Assembly (NCBI GenBank): GCA_964292325.1
Contig: CAXYVG010000013.1
Span: 1 to 52,974 of the forward strand
Length of the DNA stretch: 52,974 nucleotides
DNA from: CTSoil-075 sp964292325
Lineage (GTDB): Bacteria > Bacillota > Negativicutes > DSM-13327
Direction: 5' to 3'
Both the position numbers and the translations under genes were made by a program. Below, piece after piece: positions 46,269-52,974 of this stretch. The notes beneath the pieces are model-generated. The model had not been told where the DNA came from, ran no database searches, and was given only the letters and a program-made list of their open reading frames with translations. The number at the start of each line of letters is the position of its first letter. The first letter of the stretch is position 1.

Positions 46269-46961
46269 TTACTCTTTTCTCATTCTCATTTTATTCTTTA
46301 CAGATTGCACTATTTCCCGGGCAAAGGGCCCCATATCTTCATCTGCATACGCTTTCAAAATTCCAGCTGCAACCTGCTTGATGGCACTTTTGATGATGGT
46401 CGGTTCTGTAATATGCTCTTCTTTTAACGCTTCCTCAATTCCTACAGCAGCTTCAAGAGCCTTCTCCGCTGCAATTGTATTAATCGTATGAACGATATCC
46501 GCTCTACCTACTATTACCTGTCCTACAACCTGAAAAATCTCGACCATTTGCGGTACTAAATCTATAGGAATTTGATTGACAATAATCAACGGTCTTTGCC
46601 CAATTGCCATTTGGCCAGCATGCCCAATAAATTTGACACATATACACTTTACATGGGGAGCAGCAATTCTATCTAACATATCTTGCCCTATATTCGTAGC
46701 TATATTAATGACTGTAAGAGGGCTTTTGAGCTGATTAAATAATGTAATACAACTTAGCACTTCATGATCTGGTACAGCAAGAATCACCGTTTTCATTTTT
46801 ATAATTTTTTCTACATGATTCACCGTAGAAAGATGTAACTCTTGTGCTATCAAATTCATCTGCTCCGTATTTCTATCAAACAAACATAATTCCTGATGCT
46901 CTGCCAACAATTTTGCCAATACCCTACCCATACGTCCTACTCCCACCAATCCAATCCCCAT
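46269..46961 (-). CDS. NAD(P)-binding protein, ProC/prephenate dehydrogenase-like
   Basis: The 230-residue protein begins with a clear Rossmann motif, MGIGLVGVGRMGRVLAKLL (GxGxxG at residues 7-12), and continues with KTVILAVPDHEV and a VINIATNIGQDMLD strand. This is the outline of pyrroline-5-carboxylate reductase or related 6-phosphogluconate-dehydrogenase-fold proteins. The C-terminal helices (AAEKALEAAVGIEEALKEEH) are shorter than in true ProC. I cannot name the substrate. The ATG at 46959-46961 has GAGGTGAGT upstream. Repeats flank it on both sides. Confidence 0.75.
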   Translation of the reverse strand: MGIGLVGVGRMGRVLAKLLAEHQELCLFDRNTEQMNLIAQELHLSTVNHVEKIIKMKTVILAVPDHEVLSCITLFNQLKSPLTVINIATNIGQDMLDRIAAPHVKCICVKFIGHAGQMAIGQRPLIIVNQIPIDLVPQMVEIFQVVGQVIVGRADIVHTINTIAAEKALEAAVGIEEALKEEHITEPTIIKSAIKQVAAGILKAYADEDMGPFAREIVQSVKNKMRMRKE

Positions 46962-47010
46962 ATACTCACCTCACTTATAGTATATTAGAGAAATATCTCT
47001 TATGTGTTAA

Positions 47011-47087
47011 ATATAAGAAAAGACTTGGCTTTGGCCAAGTCTTTCTGACTTATAACCAAGAAAGTGATATATTTTTTGATTCCGTAA
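47011..47087. repeat. Interspersed repeat family A, copy 3 (shortened)
   Basis: Begins ataagaaaagacttggc and ends tttgattccgtaaa like copies 1 and 2, but lacks the central 25-30 bases. On the minus strand it has a perfect 8-bp hairpin (47022-47029 with 47034-47041) followed by TTTTCTTAT, the form closest to an ordinary terminator. It lies downstream of the DUF445 operon and upstream of the 46269 gene, in the same orientation as the other copies. Confidence 0.88.
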
Positions 47088-47090
47088 ATG

Positions 47091-47200
47091 AACTCGTTCA
47101 GCTAAAGCTGAACACCGAGGATTCAGTAGGAGATTCTCCCCCCACTGGATCGATAAAGAACGCATCCACTTATAGAAATGGAGTCTTATGATTAGATAAA
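47091..47200. repeat. Element C: chain of three hairpins next to repeat A3
   Basis: Directly beside A3 are a perfect palindrome (gttcagct-aa-agctgaac, 47096-47113), an 8-bp stem (47120-47127 with 47144-47151) and a weaker third stem (about 47163-47184). Only one copy is in the window, but the first hairpin resembles the cydB-cydD stem-loop at 6782-6821. It may be another dispersed element. The rest of the gap to 47322 shows nothing. Confidence 0.5.
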
Positions 47201-47322
47201 AAAGTGTCTGCAACAGCTACGGTTTCTCAATTTTACTATATATCCAATTCATAACTATATCGACACATTCTAGAATAGCTACCATTATAACGATGATTCC
47301 AACTACGCTTCGTTCTAACATA

Positions 47323-48621
47323 CTATCTCCTATATAACCATTCTTGCATAATTGGAACGATACTTGGTTCATAAAAATAATGCAAAAATAAAGATATGAT
47401 CAATCCCACCATCGCGCCTACAATACAGCCATTAATACGAATCCACTGAAGATCGTCACCCGCTTTCTCTTCAATGAATGTATTTAAATCTTCATCAGTA
47501 AACTTCCCTAATACTTCTTCTATCACTTTGCCAATTAGATAATGCTCGCCATCAATCAGTTGAAGCATTGCCTGTTTGATACGAACTTCTAACCATTGTT
47601 GCATTTCATCATCACTTTTAAAACGTTCCCAATGCTGATCCGCTTGACTATATATCAAGCTCAATAGACCACTATGGGCCGATGTACTTGCCTTTTCTAT
47701 AAAACTTTCCGTACAACTCTTTATGATTTCAGTAAATTCTACACTCTCAATCATTGCGATCTTCCAACGCTCGATTCGATTGAGGGACGGGAATTTCTGA
47801 TCTGGCTGATTGGCAAATTTTATTATTTTCTTTTGTATCCATTGATATAATATATGCTCTGGATTTTTCATATCTTGAAGTAGCGTCAATAATTCTTTAT
47901 ATACGGTCTCCGTTGCATCAGCAACACTTAAGCTATTGGTCTGCTCTCCAATCCAGATCACTACTTTTTCTAGCAATGATTTGCTTTTTTCTTGCTTTAT
48001 ATTGTCTATATACTGATAAATGACCCGCTTCGTATCTGGTTTTTGAATACGATTTATTAAGGCATCAATCAGCAATGTAATGACATATTGATCCTTGCCA
48101 TGTTGTAATCCCCACTTAATCCATATTTTCATTTGAGGTATCGTTTTTATTTCTCTGAATTTATTCTTAATAAAATTGGAGATAGATTCAGATAAAGCAG
48201 AAGCATCAATACTCATGATCATATCTCTACTATGTTTCTCCACTACCGTTTGCAAAAATTGTTTACCATTTCCTCTATCTACCCATCGGATAAGTAATGT
48301 AACAAAATGAACCTCATTGACTCGTTTCTGAATGGACTGGGCACTCAACAAATCATTCGCTATCATATCGCGAATGGCTAGTATGACTCGACCTCGATGA
48401 CGAGGAATTAATGCCGTATGCCATGGAAATCCCAATGGTTTTCTAAAAATTGCTGTAATAGCAAACCAATCGGCAATCCCTCCCACTAGAGCAGCTTCCA
48501 CTACAGCACAAAATATTTTTATAACTAATAAATCTTTATATATATACCTAAGATAGATTGACAAAAGAAATAATATAACAATAAATGCTAGTATTTTATT
48601 CGCCATATTTTTATAATTCAT
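47323..48621 (-). CDS. DUF445 family membrane protein, copy 2
   Basis: The 432-residue protein has an N-terminal membrane segment pair, the family signature GGIADWFAITAIFRKPLGFPWH and PRHRGRVILAIRDMI, a long helical soluble middle and a C-terminal membrane hairpin (WIRINGCIVGAMVGLIISLFL). DUF445 function is unknown. It follows its paralogue by nine bases with AAGGGGA upstream. The two share layout but little sequence outside the signatures, so the duplication is old. Confidence 0.9.
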   Translation of the reverse strand: MNYKNMANKILAFIVILFLLSIYLRYIYKDLLVIKIFCAVVEAALVGGIADWFAITAIFRKPLGFPWHTALIPRHRGRVILAIRDMIANDLLSAQSIQKRVNEVHFVTLLIRWVDRGNGKQFLQTVVEKHSRDMIMSIDASALSESISNFIKNKFREIKTIPQMKIWIKWGLQHGKDQYVITLLIDALINRIQKPDTKRVIYQYIDNIKQEKSKSLLEKVVIWIGEQTNSLSVADATETVYKELLTLLQDMKNPEHILYQWIQKKIIKFANQPDQKFPSLNRIERWKIAMIESVEFTEIIKSCTESFIEKASTSAHSGLLSLIYSQADQHWERFKSDDEMQQWLEVRIKQAMLQLIDGEHYLIGKVIEEVLGKFTDEDLNTFIEEKAGDDLQWIRINGCIVGAMVGLIISLFLHYFYEPSIVPIMQEWLYRR

Positions 48622-48630
48622 TATTTCCCC

Positions 48631-49872
48631 TTATTTAAAAGAAAATGTTAATAAATAAATGATGATCCCTACAAAGCCACCAACCACAGATCCATTAATA
48701 CGTATCATCTGCAAATCATTACCTACTTTATTTTCAATAAAATTTATCAATTTTTCGTTTGTAAAATCTTTTAGAGTATCCTGCACCATCATGCCAATTT
48801 GATTATGGTTGGTATCGATCCATTCAATAAGAGAATGTTTAATCGCACTGTCAAATTTTATTCGTTGTTGTTGATTCTTTGAAAAATCAATAACAAGCTT
48901 ATCGATCTGCTCGGTCACTGGTACTAACCATCTAATAATTTGCTTATTAATATTTTTATCCCCATATAAAAGAATGATTTCTTGCGATACATAAGATCCA
49001 ATATTAATTTTATCGATGATTTTCTGTTGGATAAAATCATCAACCTCTTGCTGAAAATTCACATTCGTTTTAAGTTTTATGATAAACTGGGCTAACCAAA
49101 TATTTCCCTGTTGCCTTATCGGATGGTTCTTATCTTTCATTTCAAATAAAATCATTACTAATGCTTGTTGAGCACTCATCGCAACTTGTACAAGAGATAG
49201 ATCCATTAAGTCATTAAAAATTTTTCGTCTGCTCATACCATGTTCATAATTTTGCTTAACTTCAACAAATATCTCTGCTAATAACGGTCGCAATTTTTTA
49301 TGTTTCGCAATTATGATACATTGCTGAATTAAAACATCGATGATCCTATCATGGTACTTCTTTTTAACAAGCCACTCTAATATATCGACTATATAAGTAC
49401 AAACTTTTATTTTCTTGCTATTATATTGTACGATGTTATTAATAACGGTGATGATCTCTTCTGGCTTAAGTTGAGCAAGCATATCTTGCAAAAATCGATA
49501 TATCATTTTTTTGATATAACTTTTACCATCATGCTCCGTCATAAAAGTAATGACGATCTTAGATATATCATAATCATCTAGACACTTTTTAATATTCTCT
49601 GTTACTAATATTTCATTTTCGACCATATCTGTTAATGTCTTAAATATTTTTTCCCTATTTCTAGGGATAATCGCGGTACGAAAGGGTATACCTAATGGAC
49701 GACGAAATAAAGCAGATACAGCAAACCAATCTGCTAATCCGCCGATCATGGCGGCCCCAAAACCACCAGAAAGAATGCCACCGATAAAAGTATCTTGAAA
49801 AGGATAGGCCAGAAAAAAGCCAATCGAGACCAATCCTAAAATAGATGTAGCTTTATATTTATTACCAATCAT
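48631..49872 (-). CDS. DUF445 family membrane protein, copy 1
   Basis: The 413-residue protein has the same layout as its neighbour: N-terminal membrane segment, GGFGAAMIGGLADWFAVSALF with RRPLGIPFRTAIIPRNR, a helical middle, and a C-terminal hydrophobic segment (NGSVVGGFVGIIIYLLTFS). The start overlaps the stop of the DUF1232 gene by four bases, so they are coupled. Function is unknown. Confidence 0.9.
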   Translation of the reverse strand: MIGNKYKATSILGLVSIGFFLAYPFQDTFIGGILSGGFGAAMIGGLADWFAVSALFRRPLGIPFRTAIIPRNREKIFKTLTDMVENEILVTENIKKCLDDYDISKIVITFMTEHDGKSYIKKMIYRFLQDMLAQLKPEEIITVINNIVQYNSKKIKVCTYIVDILEWLVKKKYHDRIIDVLIQQCIIIAKHKKLRPLLAEIFVEVKQNYEHGMSRRKIFNDLMDLSLVQVAMSAQQALVMILFEMKDKNHPIRQQGNIWLAQFIIKLKTNVNFQQEVDDFIQQKIIDKINIGSYVSQEIILLYGDKNINKQIIRWLVPVTEQIDKLVIDFSKNQQQRIKFDSAIKHSLIEWIDTNHNQIGMMVQDTLKDFTNEKLINFIENKVGNDLQMIRINGSVVGGFVGIIIYLLTFSFK

Positions 49873-50231
49873 AATTTATCATGAACCTCACCTATGTCTC
49901 GTTCACTATATTCACCAAACCATGAATCTAGCCGACTCTTTGCCTTAGATTTAATATCTGCATCAATATACATCGCTACCGTTGCCAAAGCCATCATTAA
50001 GGCCCCAAAATCATCAGTATAGCCAATGATAGGCAAAAAATCTGGAATCAGATCAACGGGAACTATAAAATATCCTAAAGCACCAATAATAACTCCCTTT
50101 GCCTTTACTGGTACATTATCTTTCTGCAATGTATAATATAGTAGTAATACGCTGTAAACTATTTTTACCCCAGCCTTAATAGCATGTTTTTTCAACTTCA
50201 AAGCTAATTCTTGTCTTGGGTATTTGTCCAC
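49869..50231 (-). CDS. DUF1232 (YkvA-like) membrane protein
   Basis: The 120-residue protein has two or three membrane segments and the family signature GALGYFIVPVDLIPDFLPIIGYTDDFGAL. Function is unknown. The start is a GTG (50229-50231) with AGGAGG eight bases upstream. It is the first gene of the DUF1232-DUF445-DUF445 unit. Confidence 0.9.
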   Translation of the reverse strand: MDKYPRQELALKLKKHAIKAGVKIVYSVLLLYYTLQKDNVPVKAKGVIIGALGYFIVPVDLIPDFLPIIGYTDDFGALMMALATVAMYIDADIKSKAKSRLDSWFGEYSERDIGEVHDKL

Positions 50232-50312
50232 AAAGAAAACCTCCTATATAATATATTCCTCTTCTATTCGCTATATCTTTATCTTCCCCTGCCAAATACA
50301 TAAATACTACAA

Positions 50313-50344
50313 AACAATCCTTCTGCTTACACAGAAGGATTGTT
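50313..50344 (-). terminator. Intrinsic terminator after the large unknown membrane protein
   Basis: A perfect 13-bp stem (50313-50325 with 50332-50344) with a six-base loop; on the minus strand it runs into TTTTGTAG. It separates the large unknown gene from the DUF1232 operon. Confidence 0.8.
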
Positions 50345-50350
50345 GGTTTA

Positions 50351-52087
50351 TTAATAGTTTTCCCCTTTAAATTCTGTAATACTTAATGTACTTTCTTTCG
50401 TATCATTTGCTGTTAGGTCTACAATATCCCCTACTTTCGCTAGAGGTACTTTCGGTGAAGTATTTGAATTTCCGATAAAAATTCGATTATCTCCTTCAAT
50501 CATAAAGTAGAAATACGATTCCCCACCTTTGACTACTTGAGATACACGGCTTAATTTTCCTTGTAATTTTATTGGTTTGAGTTCTTGAGTTGGTATAAAT
50601 TGATTTCCTTTACTTGCCAAAACCTGCTGATAGATACGCAATCCACTTTCAATATCAGCTCCGACACCTACCAAGTTGTAATTTTCCACTGATATAAATG
50701 CCACAGCTTTTAATAATCCCTCCTTATCTTTCATTGGAGCAATATAGGTAGGAACACCAGCAATATTATATAAAATTGGGTATCCTGATCGATAACCCTT
50801 CTCTTGTACTTGTCCTTCAGCAGATTTCTTAGCACCTATTTCATCAGCACCTGATACTTTATACCACTTAGCCTCTTTTGTGCGAGAATTAACCATAATA
50901 AAACCTACTGAACTACCATCCTTACCAGAAGAAGTAATACCTGTATACCAATATACATTATCATCATTACCATAAATAAGATGTAGTTCATTGCTTGTTG
51001 GTTTTAGTGTACCCGTTTTTGCAAAAATACTATTCCAAAACCCATTTATATATTCTCCCCAATCCCGTATTTGCTTATATACAAACTCCTCTGGTTGCAC
51101 CCGATCTACCCAACGAGGTAAATTTTCAATTGTATATTTCATAATTTCGCCAGTTTGAGCGTTGAGTGTAACTGCCCCAACTGCATCTGATCCTTGATAA
51201 CCTACTTTATTCTTGTACAAAGTGGCTACCCAATATGGATTAAGATCATCATCCACTTCAAATGAAAAATCTGAAAGACCGATATTAAATAATCCATGAA
51301 AATATAGGTACCTTGGCAAATAATCAAATAAGAAGCCTTTCATTTGATATTTTAAATATACTTCTTCGCCATTTATATTTTGAATAAGCCTTACATCCTG
51401 AGGATTAGTAGCCGATACCATAACATATCCTTTACTACCTTTGCTATGATTCGTCAACCACTGGAAAATACCACGGTGTTCTAAAGGCGCCACATAATAG
51501 AGTTTATTTTGTACTTTTTGCAATGCTAAATCGCCTAATTGTACTTCACTACCTAACGCTGGAACTTCACCAATTTTTTTATCTGCTAATTTGCGAGCTG
51601 TTTCTTCATCGACAATTCTTATTTGCGATAAATTAACCGGTTCAACATCAGTACTAAAGGAGCTTTCTTTTACCTCTCCTAATAACCCACGATAAGAATT
51701 ACTATATAAAACTGGAGCACTTGTCAAAATAGGTAATAACAGTAAGTTAGCCATTCCAATAACAAGTAGTACGATTCCTATAATTCCTATCACTTTATAT
51801 TTTTTAAAATTATTCCCGTTATTTTGATAATCTGCAATATCAACGATATTCGCTCTTTCTTGAAAAAGTTGCGGGAATACTTTCTTTAGAACTTCTCCCC
51901 ATGCAGTTTTCGCAATAAACACCCTAAACCTTTTCAGTAGTATCAGTGCAGAAATAAATATTAATACTATACCCCAAGCGATAATTAGATTAGACCAACC
52001 TACAAAACCAAAAGCTAATACAGGCATTTCCATGAAAAAATATAAAAAATTTACTATGCAAAAAAATATTATTAAAAATGGTAACAA
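50351..52087 (-). CDS. Large membrane-anchored protein of unknown function
   Basis: The 578-residue protein has two membrane segments in the first 50 residues and a third at about 100-120 (VIGIIGIVLLVIGMANLLLL). A long extracytoplasmic domain of about 440 residues follows. That domain repeats PepSY-like phrases (GAVTLNAQTGEIMKYTIEN, GFIMVNSRTKEAKWYKVSG) and ends in an OB-like segment (KLSRVSQVVKGGESYFYFMI). I do not recognise a named family. The start is a TTG (52085-52087) with AAGGAGTG six bases upstream. It is monocistronic and divergent from mgsA, with a 17-bp inverted repeat between them. Confidence 0.8.
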   Translation of the reverse strand: MLPFLIIFFCIVNFLYFFMEMPVLAFGFVGWSNLIIAWGIVLIFISALILLKRFRVFIAKTAWGEVLKKVFPQLFQERANIVDIADYQNNGNNFKKYKVIGIIGIVLLVIGMANLLLLPILTSAPVLYSNSYRGLLGEVKESSFSTDVEPVNLSQIRIVDEETARKLADKKIGEVPALGSEVQLGDLALQKVQNKLYYVAPLEHRGIFQWLTNHSKGSKGYVMVSATNPQDVRLIQNINGEEVYLKYQMKGFLFDYLPRYLYFHGLFNIGLSDFSFEVDDDLNPYWVATLYKNKVGYQGSDAVGAVTLNAQTGEIMKYTIENLPRWVDRVQPEEFVYKQIRDWGEYINGFWNSIFAKTGTLKPTSNELHLIYGNDDNVYWYTGITSSGKDGSSVGFIMVNSRTKEAKWYKVSGADEIGAKKSAEGQVQEKGYRSGYPILYNIAGVPTYIAPMKDKEGLLKAVAFISVENYNLVGVGADIESGLRIYQQVLASKGNQFIPTQELKPIKLQGKLSRVSQVVKGGESYFYFMIEGDNRIFIGNSNTSPKVPLAKVGDIVDLTANDTKESTLSITEFKGENY

Positions 52088-52186
52088 ATTGATTCACTCC
52101 TTACAAAATAAAGAAAAATTATACCTATATTGGTATATTCGCCACATCAAGATACTCATCCTGCAAAAAAATAGTATAATCATATT

Positions 52187-52233
52187 TAGTTATTATTAGA
52201 ATAAAGGCAGTACTATTATTCTAATAATAACTA
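52187..52233. promoter_or_regulatory. 17-bp perfect inverted repeat in the mgsA upstream region
   Basis: The arms (52187-52203 and 52217-52233) are perfect complements separated by 13 bases. They lie about 45 bases upstream of the predicted mgsA promoter and about 100 bases from the divergent TTG start. It could be an operator or a transcribed hairpin. Confidence 0.5.
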
Positions 52234-52272
52234 ATAATTTTGATCTAGCTATCCCATCCTTAAATACGGCTG

Positions 52273-52281
52273 TGTTATAAT
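52273..52281 (+). promoter_or_regulatory. Extended -10 promoter of mgsA
   Basis: TGTTATAAT (TG at 52273-52274, TATAAT at 52276-52281) is a perfect extended -10; no -35 match is needed or seen. The start codon is 30 bases downstream. Confidence 0.6.
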
Positions 52282-52310
52282 AAGCTATATATAAAAAGGT
52301 AGGTGTTCTC

Positions 52311-52679
52311 ATGAAAACGATTGCTTTAATTGCTCATGATCGAAAAAAAGAAATCATGGTCGCTTTTGTCCGCCAACATCAAGCTCTTCTATCTAAACAC
52401 AATTTAATAGCCACTGCAACTACTGGTCGCCTTATCAAAGAAAATACCGAGCTCAATGTTACAACCTATTTATCAGGTCCACTAGGTGGCGATCTGCAAA
52501 TAGGCTCACGTATTGCTGGACAAGAAGTTGATATGGTTATTTTTTTACGCGATCCCTTAACAGCGCAACCGCATGAACCAGATATCAATGCTCTACTTAG
52601 AGTCTGTGATGTACATAATATTCCCGTAGCTACCAATGAAGAATGTGGACATCTACTACTTTCTGTATTAAACAACTAG
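52311..52679 (+). CDS. mgsA: Methylglyoxal synthase
   Basis: It converts dihydroxyacetone phosphate to methylglyoxal, a glycolytic bypass that relieves phosphate limitation. The 122-residue protein begins MKTIALIAHDRKKEIMVAFV and has the phosphate-binding YLSGPLGGDLQIGSRI, the catalytic Asp in VIFLRDPLTAQPHEPDI and DVHNIPVATN near the end. It is of usual short length. AGGTAGGTG precedes the ATG. The gene is monocistronic with an intrinsic terminator. Confidence 0.96.
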   Translation: MKTIALIAHDRKKEIMVAFVRQHQALLSKHNLIATATTGRLIKENTELNVTTYLSGPLGGDLQIGSRIAGQEVDMVIFLRDPLTAQPHEPDINALLRVCDVHNIPVATNEECGHLLLSVLNN

Positions 52680-52692
52680 AATACAATCTATT

Positions 52693-52725
52693 AAGAGCAC
52701 TCAGAAATGAGTGCTCTTTTTTTTG
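52693..52725 (+). terminator. Intrinsic terminator of mgsA
   Basis: An 11-bp perfect stem (52693-52703 with 52708-52718) and GAAA loop is followed by eight Ts (52717-52724). Confidence 0.95.
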
Positions 52726-52756
52726 GGGAGGAATATTTTTTATGGGATATCTTACC

Positions 52757-52772
52757 TGTTTCACGTGGAACA
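52757..52772. promoter_or_regulatory. parS-type ParB (Spo0J) binding site
   Basis: TGTTTCACGTGGAACA is an exact match, in reverse complement, to the TGTTCCACGTGAAACA form of the bacterial parS 16-mer. ParB loads there and spreads in chromosome segregation. It lies between the convergent mgsA and 5S-like terminators, outside any gene. parS sites usually cluster near oriC. Confidence 0.9.
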
Positions 52773-52819
52773 AGCTTTCTATTCCACTTGCCTCAATAAT
52801 AAGTGTATTCTCAATAGGA

Positions 52820-52851
52820 AAAAGAAAAAGACACTCACAAATGAGTGTCTT
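52820..52851 (-). terminator. Intrinsic terminator after the 5S-like RNA
   Basis: A perfect 10-bp stem (52828-52837 with 52842-52851) with loop TTTG (minus strand) is followed by TTTTTCTTTTTCC. It sits five bases after the 5S-like 3' end. Confidence 0.92.
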
Positions 52852-52855
52852 ATCT

Positions 52856-52974
52856 AACCAGCAACTATCTATCCTCCCAGGCCGTTTCCAACCAAGAACT
52901 TTCGACGTATATGAAGCAGCGAACCAAAACTTTGATGTTTTTCCAAAGTTTTTCGTGAGTCGCTTCGTTAGCAT
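52856..52974 (-). rRNA. 5S rRNA-like sequence with atypical 5' half, cut at the window edge
   Basis: Minus-strand bases from about 52914 to 52856 match the 3' half of 5S rRNA in my memory of the family: CGAAAGTTCTTGG, then GGAAACGGCCTGGGAGGATAG, then TAGTTGCTGGT, followed at once by an intrinsic terminator. The 5' side reads GCTAACGAAGCG, which can pair with GCTTC as helix II would. Between these, the universal segment (CGAACACGGAAGTTAAGC in most 5S rRNAs) is missing and replaced by a hairpin (AAACTTTG with CAAAGTTT, about 52926-52953). About eight bases of the 5' end would be outside the window. It may be a divergent 5S gene, a pseudogene, or another RNA sharing the 5S end. A 23S gene would be expected beyond the right edge. 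Confidence 0.5.

Noticed and set aside
47007..47213. 68-codon minus-strand frame across repeats A3 and C
   Set aside because: It consists of repeat sequence, has no ribosome-binding site and crosses several hairpins; it is most likely non-coding.
52630..52974. 114-codon minus-strand frame at the right edge
   Set aside because: It runs through the 5S-like RNA, its terminator, parS and the mgsA terminator, so it cannot be a real gene.

Overview
The window is about 53 kb of AT-rich bacterial chromosome. It looks like a Bacillota genome and most probably a Negativicutes member related to Pelosinus or Sporomusa. That placement is inferred from a T-box ahead of serA, a CcpN / PPDK-regulator / PPDK operon, GlgC/GlgD pairs, the fused amylase-MalQ enzyme and a hexokinase of the eukaryotic type; no marker gene was compared. 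Most genes are on the minus strand. I see no prophage, transposase, CRISPR array or tRNA.

Layout from left to right. (1) The 5' part of serA with a serine-type T-box leader (1-1770), then a flavin reductase-like gene and a DUF2225 gene. (2) A cytochrome bd operon read leftwards: Rrf2-type regulator, cydA, cydB, cydD, cydC (9661 to 3315), with a clear promoter and a palindromic operator ahead of the regulator. (3) A 17-kb glycogen region (27054 to 9992): glgC2-glgD2-glgP2, then glgP1-glgB-glgC1-glgD1-glgA, then a fused GH13 amylase/debranching plus GH77 glucanotransferase. glgC, glgD and glgP are each present twice. (4) zwf-pgl (minus), divergent from ccpN-like, ppdR-like and ppdK (plus), a carbon-flux switch. 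(5) A CYTH-CHAD protein, prfC, ung, and a pair formed by a small siroheme/[4Fe-4S] reductase-like protein and an unknown protein, with an FNR-like box upstream. (6) Two CheX-domain genes, one fused to a receiver domain, then an acyl-CoA synthetase and a hexokinase. (7) pdxST, a small dinucleotide-binding protein, a DUF1232-DUF445-DUF445 operon and a large unknown membrane protein. (8) mgsA, a perfect parS-type 16-mer, and at the right edge a minus-strand RNA that ends like 5S rRNA and is followed by an intrinsic terminator, as at the end of an rRNA operon. parS and a possible rRNA operon suggest a position in the origin-proximal part of the chromosome.

The most unusual structure is outside the genes. 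A roughly 100-bp interspersed repeat (family A, three copies) lies after ends of minus-strand transcription units, always in the same orientation, and carries a terminator-like hairpin. A second structured repeat (family B, two copies) and a chain of hairpins next to one A copy (element C) fill other intergenic gaps. The 5S-like RNA at the right edge keeps the 5S 3' half but has a simple hairpin where the universally conserved helix III/loop B-C sequence should be.

All functional calls rest on motifs recognised by eye; no database search was run.
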